Shown here: positions 1-5,989 of the stretch, in pieces
How positions within the stretch are numbered: the first letter of the stretch is position 1
Layout: each line of letters opens with the position of its first letter
Assembly: GCA_902797915.1 (NCBI GenBank)
Contig: CADBUK010000111.1
Location: forward strand, 1-14,209
From: Oscillospiraceae bacterium
Lineage (GTDB): Bacteria > Bacillota > Clostridia > Oscillospirales > Acutalibacteraceae
DNA length: 14,209 nucleotides
Direction of reading: 5' to 3'
Translations under genes and position numbers: made by a program
Notes under the pieces: model-generated
Seen by the model: only the letters and a program-made list of their open reading frames with translations
Told to the model about the DNA's origin: nothing
Database searches by the model: none

Positions 1-30
1 ATTTAAACCTTATTAGCCTTTAGAGCAGGT

Positions 31-69
31 GGGCGAGTGCACATTGTCAGTTGATAATGCGCCCTTTTT
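31..69 (+). terminator. Intrinsic terminator of a gene lying upstream of the window
   Basis: GGGCG (31-35) pairs with CGCCC (60-64), and inside it CATTGTC (42-48) pairs with GATAATG (53-59) around an AGTT loop with one G-T pair. Six unpaired bases (36-41) bulge from the left side. Five T residues follow directly (65-69). This is a plus-strand intrinsic terminator for a transcript entering from the left; the gene itself is not in the window. The right arm also contains the -35 box of the next promoter. Confidence 0.6.
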
Positions 70-79
70 CATATATAAT
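51..79 (+). promoter_or_regulatory. Sigma-A promoter of the truncated lipoprotein gene
   Basis: TTGATA (51-56) and TATAAT (74-79) are separated by 17 bp, a near-consensus housekeeping promoter. The -35 box lies within the hairpin of the preceding terminator. Transcription would start near 86, only about 18 bases before the ATG at 104, and the AAGGAG ribosome binding site (86-91) would be at the very start of the message. Confidence 0.6.
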
Positions 80-103
80 TAATGCAAGGAGCGTGGAATA
101 ACT

Positions 104-298
104 ATGAAAAGAAACCTGTTGCGGCTTTGTGTTCTTGTGCTTGCCGCCTCACTGCTGCTGACCGCCTGCTCGGCAAAAACCGTTGAAACAGCGCGGACGG
201 ATAACTGGAGCAGCAATTATAAATATGTTTTTGTTCACGGGCTTGCTCGGCAAATTCAATTACCCAAACAAAAAAGGGACTGCATTGCAGTCCCTTAA
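104..298 (+). pseudogene. Truncated lipoprotein, probable remnant of a secreted lipase/esterase (alpha/beta hydrolase)
   Basis: The 64-codon frame begins with a good lipoprotein signal peptide: positive start (MKRN), hydrophobic core, and lipobox LLTAC ending at Cys22. About 20 residues later comes YKYVFVHGL (about residues 39-47), which resembles the beta-strand plus HG oxyanion motif that opens the hydrolase domain of many bacterial lipases (usually VHGLxGWG). From there the frame looks scrambled: the +1 frame reads GLLGKF, more like the lipase continuation. The reading frame then runs straight through the terminator hairpin of the convergent gene (270-296) before stopping. No catalytic Ser, Asp or His region follows. 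Promoter and ribosome binding site look intact. I read it as a 3'-deleted, frameshifted remnant. A genuine small lipoprotein cannot be excluded. Confidence 0.55.
270..296 (-). terminator. Intrinsic terminator of the membrane protein gene ending at 311
   Basis: Perfect inverted repeat with arms AAGGGACTGCA (274-284) and TGCAGTCCCTT (286-296), effectively a 10-bp stem with a 3-nt loop. Read on the minus strand it is followed by a run of T (complement of A 270-275). It lies 15 bases after the stop codon of the minus-strand gene and overlaps the end of the truncated plus-strand frame. Confidence 0.8.
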
Positions 299-310
299 AT
301 ATTTGTTTTT

Positions 311-1081
311 TTATTCGCTTGCCGTTTCGGGAAAGGCGGTCTTTTTTCTTACTATAATCATATACACAAGCAGTACTGCGCAAATCGCAATCCACGCAAA
401 ATTTGACTTGCCTACATAGTTGCCGCCCGCTGTAAGAATCATAACAACGGTTGCTTTTCTTAACATTCGGGTAATAAGCACGATAATTCCGTAAGCGCAA
501 ATCAGCCTTGCGGTGTTGCCCTTAAACTTAAAGCAGAAGCCCGTCATAATCAGGAATGCGCACACATAAGCAAGCGCCGTAACCGCGTGAACAAGAAGGG
601 TGTTGCCCGTTTTCAGCATAATGTATTTTTCATAATCGGTTGCAACGCTCGTAATGTACGGGAAAATCAGCAGTATTGACGCAATTCCCCACACATGAGC
701 GTAGTTGTCGGGCTGCTCCTTTTTAAGCTGCTGATAAAAATAGTAAGCAAGGTAAAGGAACATTGCAAGCGCCGCCTTGCGCACGAGGAAAAATACCGCA
801 GCCGCGTCAAACGCCGTGTCGTGCAGCATTTGCAGATTAGGCGGCAAAATTTTAAAGGCAAGTATGGAAACCAGCAGACCTGCAAAATAATCCTTGCATT
901 TAAGCAGCAGCAGAAAAACAGCAAGCACTGCCGCCGTAAGCGCGATTGCCTGAAGGATTGCGCTTGTTGCGCTCCAAGGGGTTAAGCGCTTCAACGCCTT
1001 TTCGCCTATGTACGAAGCAAAAATAATTACAAATGAAATCAGCGCGGGTAATTGAGTTTTGTTTAGTTTAGGCATAGCCAT
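311..1081 (-). CDS. Multi-pass membrane protein of unknown function
   Basis: I do not recognise the family. The protein is about 256 residues and consists almost entirely of hydrophobic stretches, enough for roughly seven or eight transmembrane helices, separated by short charged loops such as KALKRL and QLKKEQPDN. It ends with a short charged tail (RKKTAFPETASE). An in-frame ATG lies upstream at 1144, but I chose the ATG at 1081: AGGGTG sits eight bases upstream of it, and a perfect-consensus promoter (1116-1144) would start transcription near 1109, downstream of the longer start. It is a single-gene unit with its own terminator. No cofactor, transporter or enzyme motif is visible, so I assign no function. 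Confidence 0.75.
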   Translation of the reverse strand: MAMPKLNKTQLPALISFVIIFASYIGEKALKRLTPWSATSAILQAIALTAAVLAVFLLLLKCKDYFAGLLVSILAFKILPPNLQMLHDTAFDAAAVFFLVRKAALAMFLYLAYYFYQQLKKEQPDNYAHVWGIASILLIFPYITSVATDYEKYIMLKTGNTLLVHAVTALAYVCAFLIMTGFCFKFKGNTARLICAYGIIVLITRMLRKATVVMILTAGGNYVGKSNFAWIAICAVLLVYMIIVRKKTAFPETASE

Positions 1082-1115
1082 TACATCACACCCTGTTAAC
1101 AATTTATTCACATTT

Positions 1116-1144
1116 ATTATAAGTGCAGCGGAAAATTCTGTCAA
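1116..1144 (-). promoter_or_regulatory. Consensus sigma-A promoter of the membrane protein gene
   Basis: On the minus strand TTGACA (complement of 1139-1144) and TATAAT (complement of 1116-1121) are separated by exactly 17 bp. Both hexamers match the sigma-A consensus perfectly. The predicted start near 1109 gives a leader of about 28 bases before the ATG at 1081. Confidence 0.85.
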
Positions 1145-1191
1145 TTTAAAAAATGCACAAAAAAACGGGTTCCTCTATGTATAAAATAAAC

Positions 1192-1225
1192 AAGGGCGCT
1201 TCGCACGGCGGACGGTTATGCCCTT
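1192..1225 (-). terminator. Possible terminator downstream of rubredoxin
   Basis: AAGGGC and GCCCTT (1192-1197 and 1220-1225) can pair, and on the minus strand the hairpin is followed by a T-rich stretch, GTTTATTTTATA. The loop is long (22 nt) and the stem only 6 bp, so this is weaker than the other terminators here. It follows the palindrome at 1239-1262 in the minus-strand direction. Confidence 0.35.
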
Positions 1226-1238
1226 TAACGACAGTATG

Positions 1239-1262
1239 AAGGGAAGGGCGAACCCTTCCCTT
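1239..1262. repeat. Perfect palindromic hairpin after rubredoxin
   Basis: Two 10-base arms, AAGGGAAGGG and CCCTTCCCTT, flank a 4-base loop (TTCG on the minus strand, CGAA on the plus strand). It begins 13 bases past the rubredoxin stop codon. No T-run follows on either strand, so it is not a typical terminator. It may protect the 3' end of the rubredoxin message or be a dispersed intergenic palindrome. Confidence 0.6.
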
Positions 1263-1274
1263 GAATTGCTTTAT

Positions 1275-1433
1275 TTATGCCTCTGAAAAGCTGTCCTTAC
1301 CAACTCCGCAAAGCGGGCAAGCCCAGTCGTCAGGCAAATCCTCAAATGCTGTTCCCGGCTCTATACCGTTATCGGGGTCGCCGATTTCGGGGTCATATTC
1401 ATAACCGCAGATATCGCAAACATATTTTGACAT
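1275..1433 (-). CDS. Rubredoxin
   Basis: A 52-residue protein with the full rubredoxin signature: CDICGY (Cys6, Cys9) and CPLCG (Cys39, Cys42), the four ligands of a single iron atom. The acidic loop between them contains GDPDNGIEPGTAFEDLPDDW, as is typical of the family. Rubredoxins are small cytoplasmic one-electron carriers; in anaerobic clostridia they commonly feed electrons to oxygen- and peroxide-detoxifying proteins such as rubrerythrin and flavodiiron proteins. The length is standard. GGAGGT lies eight bases before the ATG and fixes the start. It has its own promoter just after the acyl-CoA synthetase terminator, so it is probably transcribed alone. No rubredoxin reductase or rubrerythrin gene is nearby in the window, so its partner cannot be read from context. 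Confidence 0.97.
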   Translation of the reverse strand: MSKYVCDICGYEYDPEIGDPDNGIEPGTAFEDLPDDWACPLCGVGKDSFSEA

Positions 1434-1478
1434 AAATTTTTACCTCCGTAATTTTTAGCACTTTTTTAGTGCATAATC

Positions 1479-1507
1479 AGTATAGCACAGTTTTTTCACA
1501 GTGGCAA
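1479..1507 (-). promoter_or_regulatory. Extended -10 sigma-A promoter of the rubredoxin gene
   Basis: On the minus strand TTGCCA (complement of 1502-1507) and TATACT (complement of 1479-1484) are 17 bp apart, with TGC directly before the -10 box making an extended -10 element. The -35 box starts one base after the T-tract of the upstream gene's terminator. Confidence 0.75.
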
Positions 1508-1508
1508 G

Positions 1509-1537
1509 AAAAAACCGCTCAATCAGATTGAGCGGTT
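1509..1537 (-). terminator. Intrinsic terminator of the acyl-CoA synthetase gene
   Basis: Arms AACCGCTCAAT (1513-1523) and ATTGAGCGGTT (1527-1537) form a perfect stem with a 3-base loop. On the minus strand it ends in a T6 tract (complement of 1509-1514). It begins a few bases after the stop codon at 1544. Confidence 0.85.
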
Positions 1538-1543
1538 AAATAA

Positions 1544-3295
1544 TTATTCGTTCTTTGCGGCTTCCTTTGCTGCCGCCTTTGCCGCTTCCTCTTCTTCAAG
1601 CTGGCGGTATGCAACCTTGCCTACAAGGGTTTTCGGCAGCTCGGTACGGAATTCAATCTCTCTCGGCATAGCGTATTTGGAAATGTTCTTGCGGCAATGC
1701 TCAAGAATTTCTTCCTTAATCTTATCGCTCGGCTCAACGCCGGGGCGAAGCACTACGAATGCCTTAACCTTGTGGATTTTATACGGGTCGGGAATTCCGA
1801 TTGCGCAGGAAAGAAGCACGTCGGGGTGAGCGTCAATCGTGTTTTCAACCTGTGAGGGATATACGTTGAAGCCCGAAACGATGATAAGCCTTTTAAGCCT
1901 CTGCTTGTAGTAGATGAAGCCGTCCTCGTCCATCGTGCCGAGGTCGCCCGTGTGCAGCCAAACGTTGCCGTCCTTATGGGTTCTCAGCGTTGCCGCGGTT
2001 TCCTCCGCGTTGTCAAGGTAGCCCTTCATAACGGTCGGACCGCAAATGCAGATTTCGCCCTCGGTGCCGTAAGGAACCTCGGTGTCGTTCTTCGGGTCAA
2101 CAATCTGGTAATAGGTGTCGGGGAACGGAATACCGATACTGCCCTCGCGGAAGAAATCGTACGGAGTAAGGCAGGAAGCGGTTACGCACTCGGTTGTGCC
2201 GTAGCCCTCGCGAATCTGAACCTTTGCGTTATGCTCTTTAAGGAAGGCGTCAACCTTCTTTTTAAGCTCGATTGAAAGCGAGTCACCGCCGCAGAAAACG
2301 CCCTTTAAGAAGGACAGGTCCGCGCCGTTAAAGCCCTCGCAGCGAAGCAGCGCTTCATAAAGCGTCGGCACGCCTACGATAACGTTCGGCTTATATTTAA
2401 GTACGTCCTTTGCGTATGTTTTAATTGTAAACTGCGGAATAAGAATACAGGTTGCGCAAGCGGTAAGCGCGGTGTGAATACCAACGCCCAGTCCGAAGCC
2501 GTGGAACAGCGGCATAACCGAAAACATTCTCAGATTATGCATTGAAAAGCCTGCTCCCGCCTGAACCTGATAGCCAAGGGCGTTCATATTAAGGTTTGTA
2601 AGCTCAATGCCCTTTGACGTGCCCGTTGTGCCGCCGCTGAAAAGGATTGTTGCGGTTTCGTCTTTGCCGGGGAAGGTGTTCGGCAGTGAGGAAACCTTTT
2701 TGCCGCCTGCAATAAAGTCCTTCCAGTCGATAACGTTTTTGTTGTCGGCGGGCAGGGGAGCGGGCTTGTTCTTAACGGTAAGCGGGTAAAGGATGTTAAG
2801 CGGGAAAGGAAGCTCATCCTTAATATGAGCAACGATTACCTTAACGGGCTCGTCAACGTCTTTAAGCGCCTCAAGCACCTTTTCGTAAAACATATCAAGC
2901 ACAAGGATTGCCTTGCTTTTTGAATGTGTAACGTAAAACTTGATTTCGCCCGCAGCGGAAAGCGGATGAATCATTGTGGGTACTGCGCTGATTCTGTTAA
3001 GCGCGTAAAAGCTGTCAATACCCTGCGGAGCGTTGGGCATACAGATTGTAACCTTATCGCCCTCGCCTATGCCGATTGCCATAAACGCTTTTGCAACGCG
3101 GTCAATCTTTTCAAAAAACTCGGGGTAGCTTGTGTTTTTGCCCTGGAAAACGTACGCAGGCTGATTGCCGTTGTTATTGAGTTTGGTTTCGTAACCGTAC
3201 TTGATTGCCTCGTACATAGAGCCCTGCGGATATTCGAGCGTTGCGGGAATATCGCCGAAGAACTTTAACCACGGTGCTTTTGGTGTGTTAGTCAT
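1544..3295 (-). CDS. Long-chain fatty acyl-CoA synthetase-like AMP-forming ligase
   Basis: 583 residues, normal for ANL-superfamily (AMP-binding) enzymes, which adenylate a carboxylic acid with ATP and transfer the acyl group to CoA or another thiol. Motifs in order: phosphate-binding loop SGGTTGTSKG (about 220-229), GYGTTE (364-369, adenylate/acid binding), TGD (449-451, ribose binding), the hinge region with RLKRLIIVSGFNVYP (466-480) and the C-terminal catalytic lysine in PKTLVGKVAYRQL (Lys560). The RLK-x6-GFNVYPSQVE hinge is typical of FadD-like acyl-CoA ligases. The protein ends in a Glu/Ala/Lys-rich tail (567-583). GGAGG lies eight bases before the ATG. It has its own promoter and terminator, hence a single-gene unit. 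Fatty acid is the likely substrate by family resemblance; exact chain length, or an acyl-ACP alternative, cannot be decided from sequence. Confidence 0.94.
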   Translation of the reverse strand: MTNTPKAPWLKFFGDIPATLEYPQGSMYEAIKYGYETKLNNNGNQPAYVFQGKNTSYPEFFEKIDRVAKAFMAIGIGEGDKVTICMPNAPQGIDSFYALNRISAVPTMIHPLSAAGEIKFYVTHSKSKAILVLDMFYEKVLEALKDVDEPVKVIVAHIKDELPFPLNILYPLTVKNKPAPLPADNKNVIDWKDFIAGGKKVSSLPNTFPGKDETATILFSGGTTGTSKGIELTNLNMNALGYQVQAGAGFSMHNLRMFSVMPLFHGFGLGVGIHTALTACATCILIPQFTIKTYAKDVLKYKPNVIVGVPTLYEALLRCEGFNGADLSFLKGVFCGGDSLSIELKKKVDAFLKEHNAKVQIREGYGTTECVTASCLTPYDFFREGSIGIPFPDTYYQIVDPKNDTEVPYGTEGEICICGPTVMKGYLDNAEETAATLRTHKDGNVWLHTGDLGTMDEDGFIYYKQRLKRLIIVSGFNVYPSQVENTIDAHPDVLLSCAIGIPDPYKIHKVKAFVVLRPGVEPSDKIKEEILEHCRKNISKYAMPREIEFRTELPKTLVGKVAYRQLEEEEAAKAAAKEAAKNE

Positions 3296-3337
3296 ATTAT
3301 GAACCTCCGATAGAATTTACATAAATTATTCTTATAT

Positions 3338-3366
3338 ATTCTAATAGAAAGCGCCGCAACTTTCAA
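3338..3366 (-). promoter_or_regulatory. Sigma-A promoter of the acyl-CoA synthetase gene
   Basis: On the minus strand TTGAAA (complement of 3361-3366) and TAGAAT (complement of 3338-3343) are 17 bp apart. The start would fall near 3331, giving a leader of about 35 bases that contains the GGAGG site. Confidence 0.65.
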
Positions 3367-3397
3367 CAAAAACTTTAAATCTTTATTATTTGTTTAT

Positions 3398-3423
3398 AAA
3401 AAAGGCTTCCCCTTGAGGGGAAG
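3398..3423 (-). terminator. Intrinsic terminator of the lipoprotein gene
   Basis: CTTCCCC (3406-3412) and GGGGAAG (3417-3423) form a 7-bp stem with loop TTGA (TCAA on the minus strand). On the minus strand a CCTTTTTT tract follows. It lies directly after the stop codon at 3426. Confidence 0.8.
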
Positions 3424-3425
3424 GC

Positions 3426-3998
3426 TTAGCCTACCACCTTAAAAGAATAAACGATGCGGGGATTTGAATAATCCTTTGAAAAACGGATTTCGCAATATTG
3501 ACCGCTCATAAAATGATAAATCCATCTTTCCGTTTCGTTTTCTTCTTCGTAAACGGGCAGAACGCCGGAGCGCTCATAGTTTCCCTGCCAATTTGAATAA
3601 TAGGTGTTGTAGATAGCGTCAAAGGCGGCTTTCAGCTCCTCTTCGGTGTAATCGCCTTTGGGGGTAAACGTAAACTTAATGGGATAAACATCGGGATATT
3701 CTGTATATTCGTCTTCGGTAAAGGTATAGTTTCCTTCAAAAACTATGCCCTCTTTTTCAAACTCGTTAATAATGTATTTGTTGGTTTCTTTTTCTTTAAC
3801 GGTTTTTCCAAGTTCGGAAACGGCATTGTAATAAGTTGAATCTTCTTTAACACCTGCGCAAAAATCGCCGATATTATATTTGTATTTGCTTAAACTGTTT
3901 AAATCCGCGGGTGCGGAGCTGCAGGCGGAAAGGCTGCCCGCGATAAGCAGCAGGCAAAGCAGCGCGGAAAATGCCTTAAATGCGGTTTTCGTTTTCAT
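3426..3998 (-). CDS. Lipoprotein of unknown function
   Basis: 190 residues. A clear lipoprotein signal peptide (Lys-rich start, hydrophobic core, lipobox LSAC with Cys26) predicts export and lipid anchoring to the outer face of the membrane. The mature part is acidic and rich in Tyr, Glu and Asn, with stretches such as YTFTEDEYTEYPDVYP and VYEEENETERWIYHF, and no transmembrane segment. The pattern of a small alpha/beta extracellular domain is plausible, but I recognise no family or catalytic motif. AGGTG lies about seven bases before the ATG. A consensus promoter drives it divergently from the YjdF-like gene at 4119, with about 120 bases between the two starts, so both could share an operator. 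Confidence 0.85.
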   Translation of the reverse strand: MKTKTAFKAFSALLCLLLIAGSLSACSSAPADLNSLSKYKYNIGDFCAGVKEDSTYYNAVSELGKTVKEKETNKYIINEFEKEGIVFEGNYTFTEDEYTEYPDVYPIKFTFTPKGDYTEEELKAAFDAIYNTYYSNWQGNYERSGVLPVYEEENETERWIYHFMSGQYCEIRFSKDYSNPRIVYSFKVVG

Positions 3999-4015
3999 AA
4001 AATCACCTTGTTTTA

Positions 4016-4044
4016 TTTATACCTTGTTTTTGCATATTTGTCAA
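4016..4044 (-). promoter_or_regulatory. Sigma-A promoter of the lipoprotein gene
   Basis: On the minus strand TTGACA (complement of 4039-4044) and TATAAA (complement of 4016-4021) are 17 bp apart. It fires away from the plus-strand promoter at 4057-4085; the two -35 boxes are 12 bp apart, back to back. Confidence 0.75.
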
Positions 4045-4056
4045 AGATTTTAGCAT

Positions 4057-4085
4057 TTGACTTTTTATTGCCATATTGCTATTAT
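4057..4085 (+). promoter_or_regulatory. Sigma-A promoter of the YjdF-like/mntP/GtrA-like operon
   Basis: TTGACT (4057-4062) and TATTAT (4080-4085) are 17 bp apart. Transcription would start near 4092 and read AAAAGGAAA before the ATG at 4119. It is divergent from the lipoprotein promoter. Confidence 0.6.
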
Positions 4086-4118
4086 ATATCTAATATTTAT
4101 TAAAAGGAAAGCTTAATT

Positions 4119-4799
4119 ATGGCATATAAAATAAAAAAGGACCCCATCGGCGATATTCCCAAGGGGCAGCTTATATTTTGGATTATAACGCGCGTTGCGC
4201 TTATTATCTGCGCAGCCTATTCGTTCGTTCACGGCGATTTGGTTATGGGCTTTGAATCCGTGTTCTGCTGGATTTTCTCGCATTTGTGGGATTTGTTCCA
4301 GATTCTCGGCAACGGCAGCTTTATTGAGGAGGTGCCGCCCCTTTCGCAAACTATGCTTAACGTTATTATTTTCGTCGGCATCGTTATCGGCTCTTACGGC
4401 GGGTGGTTTGATAAGTACACCTGGTTTGACGAGGTTATGCACGTTTCCTCGGGTCTGGCGTGCGCGGTTTTCGGTTATGATTTTGCCGTGATTATTCAGC
4501 GCAAAAAGGGGCAGTGCGCCGCAACGCTTGCCGCAATCTTTGCGCTTATGTTTGCGCTTTCAATCGCAGTGGGCTGGGAGTTTTACGAATTCCTTATGGA
4601 CACCCTGCACGGCACAAACCTGCAGCTTGCAAAGCCGGGCGAGGAAACCGCAATGTTTGATATTGCAAAGTATCGCAACGAATACGGCTATCTCGGTTTG
4701 TTTGACACTATGACGGATATGATGATGAACACAATCGGCGGCCTTTGCGGAATGATATTTATGATTATTCTGCGAAACAGAAAAAAGAAGGAAGATTAA
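4119..4799 (+). CDS. YjdF/DUF2238-like integral membrane protein
   Basis: 226 residues with about five or six transmembrane helices (for example about 18-36, 80-94, 109-126, 133-152 and 203-219). Three polar motifs sit at helix ends: FDEVMH (103-108), WEFYEF (153-158) and DTMTDMMMNTIGG (196-208). The pattern of a Asp/His motif, a WExxE motif and a D-x3-D-x3-N-x2-G motif is what I remember from the YjdF/DUF2238 group of inner-membrane proteins, whose function is unknown. That assignment is from memory of the motif layout and is only moderate. AAAAGGAAA precedes the ATG. It is the first gene of a three-gene run, 51 bases ahead of mntP, with a palindrome in the gap. The buried acidic and His residues would suit metal or proton binding, but that is speculation. 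Confidence 0.7.
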   Translation: MAYKIKKDPIGDIPKGQLIFWIITRVALIICAAYSFVHGDLVMGFESVFCWIFSHLWDLFQILGNGSFIEEVPPLSQTMLNVIIFVGIVIGSYGGWFDKYTWFDEVMHVSSGLACAVFGYDFAVIIQRKKGQCAATLAAIFALMFALSIAVGWEFYEFLMDTLHGTNLQLAKPGEETAMFDIAKYRNEYGYLGLFDTMTDMMMNTIGGLCGMIFMIILRNRKKKED

Positions 4800-4803
4800 T
4801 TGC

Positions 4804-4825
4804 GGGACGCCGAGGTCGGCGTCCC
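4804..4825. repeat. Perfect intergenic palindrome between the YjdF-like gene and mntP
   Basis: Arms GGGACGCCGA (4804-4813) and TCGGCGTCCC (4816-4825) pair perfectly over 10 bp around two bases. No T-run follows on the plus strand (CCTACATTC), so it is probably not a full terminator. It may attenuate or stabilise the operon message, or be a copy of a short dispersed palindrome. Confidence 0.65.
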
Positions 4826-4850
4826 CTACATTCTGTAACAGAGGTTTTGT

Positions 4851-5441
4851 ATGAACATCGGCTTTATTTTAAACAGCATATTCCTCGGCGTAGGGCTTGC
4901 TATGGACGCGTTTTCCGTTTCCGTTGCAAACGGGCTTAACGACCCCAAAATGCGCCGCCGCAGAATTGCGGTAATCGCGCTTGTGTTTGCGGGCTTTCAG
5001 GCGGCAATGCCTATGCTCGGCTGGGTTTGCGTACATAATTTTGTTAAGTATTTTAATCAGTTTGAAAGGTTTGTGCCTTACATCGCGTTCCTGCTTTTGC
5101 TTTATATCGGCGGCAAAATGATTGTTGAAAGCATTCGCGGCAAGGACGAGGAAGACGGGCAAAACGCTGAAAAGCTCGGCTGGGGCGATTTGATTGTTCA
5201 GGGTGTTGCAACCTCGATTGACGCGCTTTCCGTAGGCTTTACGATTGAGCAGTATTCGGCGGGAATGGCGCTTGTTGCCTCTGCAATAATCGGCGCCGTA
5301 ACGCTTGTTATCTGCGTGGGCGGCGTTTACATCGGCAGGGAATTCGGCAACAAATTTTCAAAGCACGCGCAAATTCTGGGCGGTTTAATCCTTATCGGTA
5401 TAGGGCTTGAAATACTTATCAGCCATTTCGTCGGCGCTTGA
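4851..5441 (+). CDS. mntP: Manganese efflux pump MntP
   Basis: 196 residues, normal for the MntP (YebN, DUF204) family of six-helix membrane proteins that export Mn2+. The two half-repeats each carry the conserved acidic motif in a helix: AMDAFSVS (Asp19) and SIDALSVG (Asp124), the equivalents of aspartates essential for transport in E. coli MntP. The central loop (about 96-110, KDEEDGQNAEK) is charged and cytoplasmic, as expected. GAGG lies seven bases before the ATG. Many mntP genes have a yybP-ykoY manganese riboswitch; the gap here is only 51 bases and holds just a palindrome, so control is more likely at the operon promoter near 4057. Translation is probably coupled to the upstream YjdF-like gene by co-transcription. 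Confidence 0.94.
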   Translation: MNIGFILNSIFLGVGLAMDAFSVSVANGLNDPKMRRRRIAVIALVFAGFQAAMPMLGWVCVHNFVKYFNQFERFVPYIAFLLLLYIGGKMIVESIRGKDEEDGQNAEKLGWGDLIVQGVATSIDALSVGFTIEQYSAGMALVASAIIGAVTLVICVGGVYIGREFGNKFSKHAQILGGLILIGIGLEILISHFVGA

Positions 5442-5485
5442 CGAACACGGCAAAAAGTGTTAGCATATTACAGGGGGTGTGCATA

Positions 5486-5989
5486 ATGGCAGAAGAAAAA
5501 AGCAAAAAGCAAAACGTCTGGCAGTTTGTAAAGTTTGCTTTGTTTTCCGCGTCGGCGGGTATAATTCAGGTGCTTTCGTTTACGCTGATGAACGAGGTAA
5601 TAATCAAATTGCCGTTTTTGCAAAACGCAATGGCGTCAAACGAAACCTTTGCGAAAATTATGCAAAATGAATACGGCCCTATGTATTTGATTGCGCTGCT
5701 TTTGTCAGTGCTGTGGAACTTTACGTTTAACAGGAAGTTTACGTTTAAATCCGCCGCAAACGTGCCGATTGCAATGCTGAAGGTGCTTGCGTTTTACGCG
5801 GTGTTTACACCCGTTTCAACCCTGCTCGGAAATTATTTTACGGCAAAATATGCCGACGTCGGCGCAATAAATTACATCGTGCTCGGCTGCACTATGGCGG
5901 TCAATTTAACAACCGAATTTTTCTACGACAAATTTGTGGTTTTCCGCAACTCCGAAAACACGGCAGTAAAAAAAGACGACTCTGAATGA
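5486..5989 (+). CDS. GtrA-like membrane protein
   Basis: About 167 residues with four predicted transmembrane helices (roughly 15-36, 67-86, 100-122 and 127-147) and a charged Lys-rich N-terminus. FVKFALFSASAGIIQ near the start and LWNFTFNRKFTFK after the second helix match the GtrA family pattern (xxFxxNRxxTF). GtrA-like proteins are small four-helix membrane proteins linked to moving polyprenyl-linked sugars across the membrane; substrate and mechanism are mostly inferred. A longer frame starts at a TTG (5438) overlapping the mntP stop, but the ATG at 5486 has a strong AGGGGGTG site and is preferred. It follows mntP by 44 bases and ends the operon at a bidirectional terminator. No glycosyltransferase gene is adjacent, which is unusual for GtrA partners. 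Confidence 0.8.
   Translation: MAEEKSKKQNVWQFVKFALFSASAGIIQVLSFTLMNEVIIKLPFLQNAMASNETFAKIMQNEYGPMYLIALLLSVLWNFTFNRKFTFKSAANVPIAMLKVLAFYAVFTPVSTLLGNYFTAKYADVGAINYIVLGCTMAVNLTTEFFYDKFVVFRNSENTAVKKDDSE

Noticed and set aside
1..300. Insertion sequence or transposon causing the lipoprotein truncation
   Set aside because: No terminal repeats, target-site duplication or transposase fragment is visible near the break; a simple deletion or assembly error explains it as well.
667..985. Overlapping frames on both strands within the membrane protein gene
   Set aside because: Cys/Arg-rich shadow translations of the membrane protein gene without start signals.
1466..1477. 12-base repeat TTAGTGCATAAT shared with 10131-10142
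   Set aside because: A 12-base match is expected by chance several times in a 14-kb window, and the flanks do not align.
1952..2275. Plus-strand reading frame inside the acyl-CoA synthetase gene
   Set aside because: It is antisense to a well-supported gene, has no ribosome binding site, and its product has no recognisable features.
4800..4850. yybP-ykoY manganese riboswitch in front of mntP
   Set aside because: The gap is only 51 bases and is mostly a single palindrome; the riboswitch needs roughly twice that and its conserved loops are not present.
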